Source: Rhodospirillaceae bacterium (GTDB lineage: Bacteria; Pseudomonadota; Alphaproteobacteria; Rhodospirillales; 2-02-FULL-58-16). From it: a stretch of 32,022 nt of DNA. The stretch is taken from NCBI GenBank assembly GCA_013349695.1, contig DUZD01000004.1, positions 1 through 32,022 of the forward strand, given 5' to 3'. A program made the position numbers and the translations under genes. Shown here piece after piece: positions 19,084 to 27,973 of the stretch. The first letter of the stretch is position 1, and the number at the start of each line of letters is the position of its first letter. The notes under the pieces are model-generated. The model saw only the letters and a program-made list of their open reading frames with translations, had not been told where the DNA came from and made no database searches.

Positions 19084-20010
19084 TCAGGTGCCGGCCGCCG
19101 CCACCACCTCGGCGGCGAAGTCGGCGGATTTCTTGTCGATTCCCTCGCCCAGGCAAAAACGCGCGAATCCCTTGACGGTGACCGCCGCGCCGGCCTCCTT
19201 GGCGGCCGCCGCGAGGACTTGGCCCACCTTGCTTTCCCCGTCGATTACATAGGTCTGATCGACAAGGCAGACCTCCTCGTAGAACTTGCGCAAACGTCCC
19301 TCGACCATCTTTTCGACGATCTCCTCCGGTTTGCCGGATTGGCGCGCTTGGCCGGCGAGGACGGCGCGTTCACGCTGCACGGAGGCCGGGTCCAGATCGT
19401 CGCGGGACACCGCCAGCGGACTGGACGCGGCAATATGCATGGCCAGGCTTTTGCCAAGACCTTCGAGGGCGGCGGCCGCGGCGTCGCCCTCGAGGGCGAC
19501 CAGGACACCGATCTTGCCCAGCCCCGGCGCCAAGGCATTGTGCATGTAAGAGCCGATGACGCCGGTCTCGACGGTAAGCGCCGCCACCCGGCGCAAGGTC
19601 ATGTTTTCACCAACGGTGGCGATCATATGGACGAGCTCCTCGGCGACGGTTCTGCCGCTGCCAGGAAAGGGAGCGCTCATCAAGGCTTGCTCGTCGGCGC
19701 CAGTGTCAAGGGCGATTTCGGCCACCGATTTCACGAAGGTCTGAAAGTCCCCGTTGCGGGCGACGAAATCGGTCTCGGCGTTGATCTCGACGACGGCGCC
19801 GGCCTTGCCGCCGACGGCAATGCCGACAAGGCCCTCGGAGGCAGCCCGGCCGGCCCTTTTGGCCGCCGCCGCCAAGCCCTTCTTGCGCAGCCAGTCGACG
19901 GCTTCCTCCGCGTCGCCACCGGTTTCCGTCAACGCTTTTTTGCAATCCATCATGCCGGCGCCGGTTTTGTCGCGCAGTTCCTTGACTTGGCTGGCCTTGA
20001 TCTCCGTCAT
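19084..20010 (-). CDS. tsf: Elongation factor Ts
   Basis: EF-Ts recharges EF-Tu by exchanging GDP for GTP. The N-terminal UBA-like domain begins [20 protein letters not shown] and continues [20 protein letters not shown]; the core has the signature [18 protein letters not shown]. The C-terminal part includes [17 protein letters not shown]. The length of about 308 aa is normal. Two ATGs are in tandem (20013 and 20010); the second matches the E. coli N-terminus and is better spaced from AGGAAAGG, so it is chosen. It follows rpsB after about 80 nt of AT-rich DNA. Confidence 0.96.
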   Translation of the reverse strand: MTEIKASQVKELRDKTGAGMMDCKKALTETGGDAEEAVDWLRKKGLAAAAKRAGRAASEGLVGIAVGGKAGAVVEINAETDFVARNGDFQTFVKSVAEIALDTGADEQALMSAPFPGSGRTVAEELVHMIATVGENMTLRRVAALTVETGVIGSYMHNALAPGLGKIGVLVALEGDAAAAALEGLGKSLAMHIAASSPLAVSRDDLDPASVQRERAVLAGQARQSGKPEEIVEKMVEGRLRKFYEEVCLVDQTYVIDGESKVGQVLAAAAKEAGAAVTVKGFARFCLGEGIDKKSADFAAEVVAAAGT

Positions 20011-20013
20011 CAT

Positions 20014-20090
20014 AAACCTTTCCTGTAGGATAATTGTATAACAGTTTGGTATTTATAAGAATTATGAGATGTAGCCAAAAGATGGATTTA
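20014..20090 (-). promoter_or_regulatory. AT-rich rpsB-tsf spacer with candidate tsf promoter
   Basis: This short spacer is strikingly AT-rich against its GC-rich surroundings. On the minus strand TATAAA (20057-20052) is a 5/6 match to a -10 box with a poor -35 (TTTTGG) 17 nt upstream, and AGGAAAGG is the tsf ribosome-binding site. It could be a secondary tsf promoter, or simply an unstructured, easily translated leader. No terminator hairpin is visible after rpsB. Confidence 0.3.
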
Positions 20091-21308
20091 TCAGGACTTG
20101 TTCTCCTCCTGGCTCGCCGCCGGCGTTTCCGCCGCCGCCTCCGGTCTGTCCTTTTCGTCCTCCGCCGGCACCGGTTTCTCAGATTGGGGCGCCTCCTCGG
20201 CGATGGGCTCGGCCCCATTCTTGGCTTCGGCGCCGGCCACGGGCGGCTCCGGTTCCCCGGCTTTGCTCAAATCGCTCTCGGCGGCGGCCTTTTCGGGGAG
20301 GGCTTCGGGGATCGGTTCCTCGGCTTTGCCCGAGTCGCTCTCGGCGGCGGCCTTTTCGGGGAGGGCTTCGGGGGCCGGTTCCTCGGCTTTGCCCGAGTCG
20401 CTCTCGGCGGCGGCCTGTTCGGGGAGGGCTTCGGGGGCCGGTTCCTCGGCTTTGCCCGAGTCGCTCTCGGCGGTGGCCTGTTCGGGGAGGGTTTCGGGGG
20501 CCGGTTCCTCGGCTTTGCCCGAGTCGATCTCGGCGGTGGCCTGTTCGGGGAGGGTTTCGGGGATCGGTTCCTCGGCTTCGCCCAAATCTTCGCCGGAGGC
20601 GGAAACCTCTTTTTGGATGCCTTCGAGTACCGAGCCGACCAGCAGATCGCAATAGAGGACGATAGCGCGCATGGCGTCGTCGTTGCCGGGAATCGGGTAG
20701 TCGATGCCATTGGGATCGCTGTTTGAATCGATGACGCCGACAACGGGGATGCCCATCTTGTTGGCCTCGGCAACGGCGATGGATTCCTTGTTGGTGTCGA
20801 TCACGAACAACACGTCCGGCAGATCGCCCATTTCCCTGATGCCGCCAAGGGCCCGCTCCAATTTGTCGCGCTCGCGGCTCAAGCGCAGCAATTCTTTCTT
20901 GGTCAAACCGATCTTGGTCGAACCGGCACTTGCCTCCGCCAATTTCTCGTCCAAATCACGCAGGCTTTTGATCGATTTCGAAATGGTCCGCCAGTTGGTC
21001 ATCATGCCGCCAAGCCAGCGGTGGTTGACATAGTACTGGCCGCAACGCTTGGCTGCTTCGGCGATTTTCTCTCCGGCCTGGCGTTTGGTACCGACGAAAA
21101 GTACCCGCCCGCCGCCGGCGACGATGTCGCGCACCGCCGTCATCGCCCGATACAGCATGGGCACCGTCTGTTGCAGATTGATGATATGGATGCCGTTGCG
21201 GGCCCCAAACAGGTAGGGGGCCATTTTCGGGTTCCAACGCCGGGTGTTATGTCCGAAATGGACGCCAGCCTCCAAGAGCTGGCGCATAGTAAAGGTGGGA
21301 AATGCCAT
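20091..21308 (-). CDS. rpsB: 30S ribosomal protein S2 with a long acidic repeat tail
   Basis: S2 is an essential late-assembling protein of the 30S subunit. The conserved core starts at ATG 21308 ([20 protein letters not shown], then [20 protein letters not shown]) and runs to about residue 232, with [51 protein letters not shown] and [21 protein letters not shown]. The ORF track's extra 51 N-terminal residues lie in the leader and are not used. After the core comes a tail of about 170 residues rich in Glu, Ala and Pro: five tandem 21-residue repeats (residues 243-347) and then a degenerate Pro/Glu/Ala stretch ending in QEENKS. At 405 aa it is far longer than E. coli S2 (241 aa). Acidic S2 tails occur in other alphaproteobacteria, but the near-identical repeats point to recent expansion. 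Confidence 0.95.
   Translation of the reverse strand: MAFPTFTMRQLLEAGVHFGHNTRRWNPKMAPYLFGARNGIHIINLQQTVPMLYRAMTAVRDIVAGGGRVLFVGTKRQAGEKIAEAAKRCGQYYVNHRWLGGMMTNWRTISKSIKSLRDLDEKLAEASAGSTKIGLTKKELLRLSRERDKLERALGGIREMGDLPDVLFVIDTNKESIAVAEANKMGIPVVGVIDSNSDPNGIDYPIPGNDDAMRAIVLYCDLLVGSVLEGIQKEVSASGEDLGEAEEPIPETLPEQATAEIDSGKAEEPAPETLPEQATAESDSGKAEEPAPEALPEQAAAESDSGKAEEPAPEALPEKAAAESDSGKAEEPIPEALPEKAAAESDLSKAGEPEPPVAGAEAKNGAEPIAEEAPQSEKPVPAEDEKDRPEAAAETPAASQEENKS
20268..20582 (-). repeat. Five tandem 63-bp repeats in the 3' part of rpsB
   Basis: Five head-to-tail 63-bp units, each encoding 21 residues of the form [20 protein letters not shown] plus one Ser/Leu. In coding order they lie at 20582-20520, 20519-20457, 20456-20394, 20393-20331 and 20330-20268. 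Units differ by only a few bases (for example ATC/GCC for Ile/Ala, CAG/AAG for Gln/Lys, ACC/GCC for Thr/Ala). The unit length is a multiple of three, so copy number can change without breaking the frame. A sixth, degenerate unit (SKAGEPEPP) follows. Confidence 0.93.
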
Positions 21309-21432
21309 CGTCTGGATTCCTTCTCCGGTTGTTCCTCCGCGGGCACCCTCCGGGCATAAGACCGGATACCGGAGCGAACAGACGGCGAAGTAACGCCGGC
21401 GCCCGCAAACCCGCGTGTGAAATGAAGGCGGT

Positions 21433-21461
21433 TTGATATAGGTGAAAACGGCGGAATGCAA
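21433..21461 (-). promoter_or_regulatory. Candidate rpsB promoter
   Basis: On the minus strand TTGCAT (21461-21456) and TATCAA (21438-21433) are 17 nt apart, a reasonable sigma70-type pair, and the sequence CTATAT overlapping the -10 fits alphaproteobacterial promoters. It would give a leader of roughly 120 nt before the rpsB ATG at 21308, long enough for autoregulation by S2, as known in other bacteria, though I see no specific recognised leader structure. Confidence 0.45.
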
Positions 21462-21518
21462 GGAGATAAAGGCAAGCGAGCATCGAAAACGACTCTTGGC
21501 CGGCTCCTTGGCGCCAAT

Positions 21519-21545
21519 AAAAAACCGCCGTCAACGTAGACCGGC
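21519..21545 (-). terminator. Possible intrinsic terminator after the secreted protein gene
   Basis: On the minus strand GCCGGTC-TACGTT-GACGGC can form a hairpin with one bulged base, followed by GG and six T residues. It overlaps the last codons and stop of the upstream gene. It would separate the cyclase transcript from rpsB. The stem is short and imperfect, so confidence is limited. A palindrome TTGGCGCCAA lies just downstream. Confidence 0.35.
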
Positions 21546-22271
21546 AAGCAGCGCCTTGGCCTGCTTGGCGCAGCCGTGACCCGCCATCCATACCGCCCGG
21601 TGGGCGTCCGTCGGCAGGCCGGCGGGAACCAAATGCACGATCAGCTCCGTCTCTTTGACCCTGCCGGTCATGCCGGCGATATTCCGCTTGTGGAATATTC
21701 TTGCCAGATAGCGGCCGCCGTCCATTGCCGCCAGGCCTTCCGGCCAACCGATCCTGTTGACGCCGGCGGGCCAGTCCGTGGACGCCTCGGGACCGTCCGG
21801 CAAGACCTTGATGCTCAGGATGCGGGGAACGCGGCTCGGTTTGTTCTTCAGGGACAGTTTGCCGTAGGCGGGGACGCAGAGATCGAGTGAACTCGTCAGG
21901 CTGACGGACCAGGCGTCTCGAGACCGCCGGTCCGGCTTGATCCCGCGCATGACGGCAAGGGCGCCGGCCGCCGCCTGTCCCCCCCCGATCAGCCGGGACA
22001 GCGAGGCGACCAAGGTGGAATCGCCCGCCGCGCCGGCGCCTGGAACGGCCGATAGCGGTCCGCTCAATGTTTTCACCTTGCCGTTTCCGTCGATCAGGGT
22101 AACCGACTTGCCGGCGCCGAGGTGAAGGGGCTTGGCGTCATCGATGATATGGCCGGGCCTGAGATTGGGCGCCGTCGAATCAATGACCACCAATTGCCCG
22201 GCGAAGGCCGCCAGGGAAACGGCGGCCAACAGAAACCCCAGGAAAAGCTCCAATGCCAAACGCATGCTCAT
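21531..22271 (-). CDS. Secreted protein of unknown function next to the cyclase
   Basis: I do not recognise a named family with certainty. The N-terminus MSMRLALELFLGFLLAAVSL to AAFAG is a clear Sec signal peptide, so the protein is probably periplasmic. Residues about 27-75 (LRPGHIIDDAKPLHLGAGKS, then VTLIDGNGKVKTLSGP) look like a short beta-rich, FecR-like segment: a set-up of 'threshold, gain, act on a value' strands. The later part has two cysteines (DLCVPAYGKL and GHGCAKQ) that could form a disulfide. It overlaps the cyclase stop by 4 nt (ATGA), so it is translated with it and may act on the periplasmic CHASE2 sensor; that link is an inference. The length is 246 aa. Confidence 0.75.
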   Translation of the reverse strand: MSMRLALELFLGFLLAAVSLAAFAGQLVVIDSTAPNLRPGHIIDDAKPLHLGAGKSVTLIDGNGKVKTLSGPLSAVPGAGAAGDSTLVASLSRLIGGGQAAAGALAVMRGIKPDRRSRDAWSVSLTSSLDLCVPAYGKLSLKNKPSRVPRILSIKVLPDGPEASTDWPAGVNRIGWPEGLAAMDGGRYLARIFHKRNIAGMTGRVKETELIVHLVPAGLPTDAHRAVWMAGHGCAKQAKALLAGLR

Positions 22272-24218
22272 TTAGCCTCCAAGACGACCGTCATCCCCTG
22301 TTTGCCGGCATCAAGCCTTTTATCGTGATAGGCGGCGAGTTTATCATCCGGGTACTCCTCAACCAAGTTTTCAAAAGCTTGGCGGGCGGCCGGATCGTGG
22401 TTTTTCATCAATTCATAAGCTTCGAGGTAGGCGGCGGTGTTGGCGGACGCGGCCGCTTCCGGCGATAGCGGCTCAAAGGTTTGCAGGCCTTCCGTTTTGC
22501 CTTTCAGGACAAGGACGCCGATGGGCCGGAAGTGCGTGTCCGGGCAGCGCGAGGCCGTAAAGCCGGAAACGCAGATGGTGGTGCCTAAGTGCTTGTTGAC
22601 GCTTTCCAGGCGGGCCGCCGTGTTCACCGTGTCGCCGTGGGCGGTGTAGTCGAAGAAGGATTCGCCGCCAAAGTTGCCGACGACGGCGAAGCCGGTATTA
22701 ACGCCGATCCGGGTGTGACCGAAGTCGATGCCGGCGGCTTGCTGTTCGGCGCTGAAGCCACGGGCGAAGGCGTCCATTTCCAGGGCGCAGGCCATGGCCA
22801 AGGCGGGATGGTCGGGTTGATCCGCCGGGGCGCCAAAAAAGGCGATGACGGCATCGCCGACGATCTTGTCGATGGTGCCTTGGTGATCGAGTACTATGCG
22901 GCACATGCCGTCCAGATAGGTGTTCAGCAGCGGCAGCAAAACCGCCGGATCCAACCGTTCGGTAAGCGAGGTGAAAGCGGCGATATCGGTGAAGATGTAT
23001 GTGACTTCCCGCCGCTCCCCGCCCAGGGACAGCCTGTTCGGTTCGTCGATGAGCTGCTTGACGACGCCAGGCGAGAGGAAGCGCGAGAAGGCTTGGCGGA
23101 TGAACCGCTTCCGCCGGCGCTCCCGGCGGCCGAGGAAAACGGCGCCGACGGCGCCGCCGAAAGCATAAGCAAGGCTTGGCGAAAGCAAGGGGATCATGAG
23201 CCCGGCGTACTTGATAGAGGGCGAATCCGCCGACCCACAGCATCGCCAGCCCGCTTAAGCCGACGGCGATCTTGACCGGCACCGGGGTATCGACGGCGGC
23301 CAACGCCACGCCGATGACGGCGAGCACCAGCAGCAGCCACGCCTCGCCCCCAATTGCCGTCGCCGGCGCCCGGCGGCCGTCCAATATCTGGGCCAGGGCG
23401 TGGGCGTGGATGAACACTCCCGGCATTTCATTCAAGCCGCCGCCCGTAAAGGCGGAAATTGGCGTCCGGTGGCGGTCGCTGTTGGGGAGATCGGAACCGA
23501 TCAGCACGATCTTGCCGGCCAGCCACGGCTTCGGCAGCAACTTGACGGTCTGCGCCGGAAAAACGCGAAAGGGCGGCGTTCGGGCGTCGGGCCCGAAACG
23601 GTAGGCCAGGGGCAGGACCTCGCTGGGAACGGCGGTGCCCAGAACCCTGGCCAAGGCCGCGGAAAATCCCGGAATGAATTTCCCGCCCCGGTGCCGGCCG
23701 GGAAAGATCCAGCGGACGACGGCGTCGCGGCGATCGGTCATGAGATTCACCAGGCCCTTGTTCACCCCTTTCAAGTAGACCTCGAGAAAAGCCGTCTGTT
23801 TTTCCGTCAGATGATCCTCCCGCGCCGCCCAGGCGGCTACCAGCGGCACCTTGAAATTGCTCAGAACATCGCCCAATTCGGCGTCCTTCGCGGCCTCCGT
23901 CGGTTGGTCGAAAAGGATGTCGAGCCCGATGGCGCGCACCTCCGCCGCCGCGAGCGTCCTCAGCAGGCCGGCGAGAAAACCGCGGTCCAAGGGCGAACGA
24001 TAGGGCAAGGCCGCCAGGGTGTCCTCGGTGACGGCAACGATGACGATGTCGGGATGCTGGGCCTCGGGTGGCGACAGGGTTGCCAGACGAATGTCCCCGA
24101 CACTGTTTTCAGCCGCCCCGACAAAAGGAAACAGACGCGGAAGCAGCAGGCCGGCGATCACCGCGAAGACGACGACCGCCGCTACCTGAACGGTTTCCGT
24201 CTTGGTTAGCCGCGCCAT
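22268..24218 (-). pseudogene. CHASE2 sensor-class III adenylate/guanylate cyclase, apparent frameshift
   Basis: A first helix (VAAVVVFAVIAGLLLPRLF) leads into a periplasmic CHASE2 domain (about residues 30-300; DIVIVAVTEDTLAAL, VRAIGLDILFDQPTE, GKIVLIGSDLPNSDRHRTP), then transmembrane helices and a cytoplasmic class III cyclase domain. The cyclase has the first metal aspartate in TYIFTDIAAFTSLTERLDP, the substrate lysine and second aspartate in GTIDKIVGDAVIAFFGAP, and the transition-state Asn and Arg in DYTAHGDTVNTAARLESV. CHASE2 and cyclase are in different frames: one extra base near 23208-23212 (CAAGTACGCC instead of CAATACGCC). Removing it gives a single 649-aa protein, the usual architecture. 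ATG 24218 is the likely start; 24275 and 24344 are alternatives. Without repair, the cyclase part could only start at ATG 23197, which lacks a ribosome-binding site. Confidence 0.85.
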
Positions 24219-24477
24219 CGGCTGGTCGCCATGGCGATGCGGGGCGCGGGTGAAGCCGCCTCCTTCAAAAGGCATTTTCCGTCCGGCTGGAACTGAGATA
24301 CCGTCATTTTCCTGGCCTGAGCGCTCCTTCCGTGAGCGATCCATGTATCATAGGCTTGATCTGCTCCATTCCATACAGCGGCCGTGGAGTTTCAGGCTCT
24401 TGATGGCATTATGTTTGGCCGGCCCCCTCGCCAGCCTCGCCGGCGCCGATAGCGGCGTTTCCGGCGGCCTTTGGAAT
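24219..24477. other. dnaE-cyclase intergenic region
   Basis: This 259-nt gap between dnaE and the cyclase start holds no ORF I can support on the minus strand other than possible N-terminal extensions of the cyclase. CGCCG-CTAT-CGGCG forms a small hairpin soon after the dnaE stop but has no T-run. A TATGAT on the minus strand near 24350 could be a -10 box for the cyclase, without a good -35. AAGGAGG near 24264 has no suitably placed start codon. Confidence 0.3.
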
Positions 24478-27400
24478 CTATATTTCCCTGACCCCGGCGA
24501 CGCCGGGAATGTTCCCGACCTTGAGCAGCACCGGCGCCGTGATGGCGTAGCCGCCGGGCAGATTGATTTCGACCTCCGTGCCGTCGTCCAGGCGTGCCAC
24601 CAGCCTGACGTCCCCCTCTCCTCCCCTGCCCTCGCCGGCGAGGATTTCGCCGAGCGGCCGCAACGGAGCGGCGGAATCGATGATCACTCTCATTCCCGGC
24701 GCCGCCCTCGCCGCCAGCCGGTCCAGCGGCTCCATGGATTGCGCCGTAAACCTGACCGTCTCCCCCTCGAAGAGCGCAATGGCCTTGAGAAAAACCGATT
24801 CGCCAACTTCCAGAAACTGTCGGGCGACGCTTAGCAGTTCGGAAAAAACGGTAACCTCGAACTGGCCGGTGGTGTCGGAAAACTGTACGAATGCGTAACG
24901 GTTACCTTTGCTCGAGGTGCGTTCTTTATTTCCGATAATCGTCCCCGCCATGGCGACGGGACCGGAAACGCCGGCTTCCAGGATCTCCGTGTAACGCTTA
25001 ACGTCCAGCCTTCGCAGACTGTTGGCGTAGGCGTCCAGGGGATGGGCGGAAAAGTAAAATCCCATGGCGTCGTATTCCTGCCGAAGCCGTTCCATGGAAG
25101 GCCAGTCGGCGGTTTCGGGAAGTGAGAAGGCCGAAACGGCGATGTCGTCGCCGCCAAAAAGACCGATCTGATTGCTTTCCCTCTCGCTGGTGGCGACGCT
25201 GGCGTGGCCGAGGAGGATGTCGACGCCTTCGAACAACTGTTTGCGGTTGCCGTTCAGGCCATCGAAGGCACCCGCCCTGATAAGGTTTTCCAATTGACGC
25301 TTGTTGATGGCGCGGACATCTATCCGGCGGCAGAAATCCGGCAGGTCCCGGAAGGGGCCGTCGGTGGCGCGTTGGCGGGCGATCGAATCCATGGCCGCCT
25401 TGCCGACGTTTTTGATGGCGGCCAGGGCATAGCGGATGCCGCTGGCCGCGGCGCCGTTTGTCCCGCCTGCTGTTTCCGCCGCCGTCTCCACCGTAAAAGT
25501 CGCGCCCGAGGCGTTGATGTCGGGCGGCAACATGGCGATGCCTAGGCGCCGCAGCTCCTGGCGGTAGACGTTGAGCTTGTCGGTGTTGTCCATATCGAGG
25601 GTCATCGAAGCGGCCAGGAACTCCACCGGATGGTTGGCCTTCAGGTAGGCGGTCCGATAGGCGATGAGAGCGTATGCCGCGGCATGCGATTTGTTGAAAC
25701 CGTAGCCGGCGAACTTGGCCACCTGCTCGAAGATTTCCGCCGCCTTGGATTCGGGCGCGCCCTTGCTTACGGCGCCATCGATGAAGGCATGGCGCTGCTG
25801 GTTCATTTCCTCTTTTATCTTCTTGCCCATCGCCCGGCGTAAAAGATCGGCGCCGGCGAGCGAAAAACCGGCCAGCTCCTGGGCGATCTGCATGACTTGT
25901 TCCTGATAGATCATGATGCCGAAGGTTTCCTTGAGGATTCCTTCCAGGGTCGGATAGAGGTGGTCGATCTCCTCTTCGCCGTGCTTGCGCTTGATGTAGC
26001 TGGGGATGTTGTCCATGGGGCCGGGACGGTAAAGGGCGACGACGGCGATGATGTCCTCGAAGCTGTCGGGCTTGAGCTTTTTCAGCACGTCGCGCATGCC
26101 GGAGCTTTCCAACTGGAAGACGCCAGTCGTTTCGCCTTTTCCGAGCATCTTGAAGGTGCTCCGATCATCCAGCGGAATGGCGGCGAGATCGATTGCATCG
26201 CCCCGCCTGGCGGCCAATTCGACGGCCTTGGCAAGCACGCTCAGGGTTTTCAGGCCGAGAAAATCGAATTTCACCAGTCCCGCCTGCTCGACGTACTTCA
26301 TGTTGAACCCGGTCACCAGCATGTCCGATTTCTGATCGCGATAGAGCGGAATCAGCTCATCCAGGGGCCGGTCGCCGATGACGACGCCGGCGGCGTGGGT
26401 CGAGGCGTGGCGGTAGAGCCCCTCGAGACGGCGGGCGATGCCGATAAGACGGGAAACGGTCTCGTCTTCATCGACCATTTGGCGGAGCTGCGGCTCGCCG
26501 GCGATGGCCTGATCCAGGGTCGTCGGACTGGCCGGGTTGTTGGGCACCAGCTTGCAGATGCGGTCGACCTGGGAATAGGGCATCTCCATGACCCGGCCGA
26601 CGTCGCGAAGCACCGCCCGCGCCTGGAGTTTCCCGAAGGTGATGATCTGGGCGACGTGATGGCGGCCGTATTTTTCCTGCACGTAACGGATGACCTCGTC
26701 GCGACGCTCCTGACAGAAGTCGATGTCGAAGTCGGGCATGGAGACCCGCTCGGGATTGAGAAAACGCTCGAACAGCAAGCCCCAACGCAAGGGATCCAGG
26801 CCGGTGATGGTCAGCGCCCAGGCGACGGCCGAACCCGCCCCGGAGCCGCGTCCCGGCCCAACGGGGATGCCGTGGCCCTTGGCCCAGCGGATGAAGTCGG
26901 CGACAATGAGGAAATAACCGCAATATCCCATGCTGGCGATGACTTCCAATTCGTATTCCAGCCGTTCCCGGTATGGCCGGCTCGCTTGTTCCCGCTCGGC
27001 GGCGGTCATCTCCGGCCGCAAAATCAGCGTTTGCAGCCGCCTTTCGAGGCCGTCTCCAGACTGGGAGCGAAGCTCCTCTTCCTCGCCCCGGCCGGTGCCG
27101 CAATGGTAAGGCGGCAGAATGGGTTCGGCCGGTTCGACCATGAAGGCGCAACGCCTGGCGACGACGAGGGTGTTGTCCACCGCCTCCGGCAAGTCGGCGA
27201 ACAAGGCGCGCATCTCGGCGGCCGTTTTCACGTAGTGCTCCGGGGTCAGCTTGCGGCGGTCGGTTTGTGAAATATAGGCCTTCTCGGCGATGCAGATCAG
27301 GGCATCGTGGGCCTCGAACATGTCGGCGACGGAGAAAAAAGCTTCGTTGGTCGCGACCAGAGGCAGATCGTGCTTGTAAGCCAAGGCCAACAACATGGGC

Positions 27401-27969
27401 TCGACCCGCTTTTCGGCTTCGGCGCCGTGGCGCATCAGTTCGACGTAAAAGCGCCCCGGATAGATGTCGCGTAAACGCAAAAGCACCGCCTCCGCCGCCG
27501 CCTCCTGTCCCTCGGCAAGCAAGCCCCCCACCGGCCCGGCCGGCCCGCCGGTCAGCGCGATAAGGCCTTCGCCGTGGTCTTCGAGAATATCCAGGGACAC
27601 TCGCGGCGCCGCGGCATCGGTCTTCAGATAAGCAAAGCCTAGCAATTTCAACAGGTTGAGATAACCCTCCCGGTTCTGAACCAGGAGCAAAAAACTGTCG
27701 CTCCGGGACGAGACGCGGGCGGCGGCCTGGCCCGGTCCCTTTTCCTCGCCGCCGAGGCTCAACTGGCAACCGATGATCGGTTGGATTCCGGCGGAAGCGC
27801 AGGCTTGCGAGAACTCTACCGCTCCGAAAAGATTGTTGCTGTCGGTCATCGCCACCGCCGGCATGCGTTCATCCCGGCAGCGCGCCGCCAGTTCGTCGAT
27901 GCGGATCGCCCCTTCGGAAAGGGAATAAGCGGTGTGGACGCGAAGATGAACGAAATCGGCGGGCGGCAT
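24478..27969 (-). CDS. dnaE: DNA polymerase III subunit alpha
   Basis: DnaE is the replicative polymerase. The PHP domain starts FVHLRVHTAYSLSEGAIRID; the C-family polymerase core has the catalytic aspartates in SMPDFDIDFCQERRDEVIRY and in LVKFDFLGLKTL, with GPGRGSGAGSAVAWAL and YRPGPMDNIPSYIKRK between conserved blocks. After the helix-hairpin-helix comes the OB fold with VAMAGTIIGNKERTSSKGNR. From ATG 27969 (MPPADFVHLRV) the protein is 1163 aa, the normal size. The ORF track extends 61 residues further upstream into lolD, which is not used. The start lies 4 nt after the lolD stop, so it is probably transcribed with proS-lolC-lolD. Confidence 0.96.
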   Translation of the reverse strand: MPPADFVHLRVHTAYSLSEGAIRIDELAARCRDERMPAVAMTDSNNLFGAVEFSQACASAGIQPIIGCQLSLGGEEKGPGQAAARVSSRSDSFLLLVQNREGYLNLLKLLGFAYLKTDAAAPRVSLDILEDHGEGLIALTGGPAGPVGGLLAEGQEAAAEAVLLRLRDIYPGRFYVELMRHGAEAEKRVEPMLLALAYKHDLPLVATNEAFFSVADMFEAHDALICIAEKAYISQTDRRKLTPEHYVKTAAEMRALFADLPEAVDNTLVVARRCAFMVEPAEPILPPYHCGTGRGEEEELRSQSGDGLERRLQTLILRPEMTAAEREQASRPYRERLEYELEVIASMGYCGYFLIVADFIRWAKGHGIPVGPGRGSGAGSAVAWALTITGLDPLRWGLLFERFLNPERVSMPDFDIDFCQERRDEVIRYVQEKYGRHHVAQIITFGKLQARAVLRDVGRVMEMPYSQVDRICKLVPNNPASPTTLDQAIAGEPQLRQMVDEDETVSRLIGIARRLEGLYRHASTHAAGVVIGDRPLDELIPLYRDQKSDMLVTGFNMKYVEQAGLVKFDFLGLKTLSVLAKAVELAARRGDAIDLAAIPLDDRSTFKMLGKGETTGVFQLESSGMRDVLKKLKPDSFEDIIAVVALYRPGPMDNIPSYIKRKHGEEEIDHLYPTLEGILKETFGIMIYQEQVMQIAQELAGFSLAGADLLRRAMGKKIKEEMNQQRHAFIDGAVSKGAPESKAAEIFEQVAKFAGYGFNKSHAAAYALIAYRTAYLKANHPVEFLAASMTLDMDNTDKLNVYRQELRRLGIAMLPPDINASGATFTVETAAETAGGTNGAAASGIRYALAAIKNVGKAAMDSIARQRATDGPFRDLPDFCRRIDVRAINKRQLENLIRAGAFDGLNGNRKQLFEGVDILLGHASVATSERESNQIGLFGGDDIAVSAFSLPETADWPSMERLRQEYDAMGFYFSAHPLDAYANSLRRLDVKRYTEILEAGVSGPVAMAGTIIGNKERTSSKGNRYAFVQFSDTTGQFEVTVFSELLSVARQFLEVGESVFLKAIALFEGETVRFTAQSMEPLDRLAARAAPGMRVIIDSAAPLRPLGEILAGEGRGGEGDVRLVARLDDGTEVEINLPGGYAITAPVLLKVGNIPGVAGVREI

Positions 27970-27973
27970 GCCC

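Noticed and set aside
20268-20582. Possible CRISPR array because of regular repeats
   Set aside because: Units are contiguous 63-bp tandem copies with no unique spacers, and they lie in frame within rpsB.
20034-20726. Plus-strand ORF with tandem repeats rich in Gly, Leu, Phe and Arg
   Set aside because: It is the exact antisense of the rpsB repeat tail; the repeats come from the 63-bp units and the rest matches no protein pattern.
24202-24834. Plus-strand ORF containing a signal-peptide-like stretch (SFRLLMALCLAGPLASLAGA)
   Set aside because: It begins inside the cyclase start and runs antisense into the 3' end of dnaE, becoming random Arg/Pro-rich sequence; no ribosome-binding site. Probably chance, although the hydrophobic stretch falls in the intergenic gap.
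25897-27270. 457-aa plus-strand ORF opposite dnaE
   Set aside because: Shadow of dnaE, which is conserved throughout this interval.
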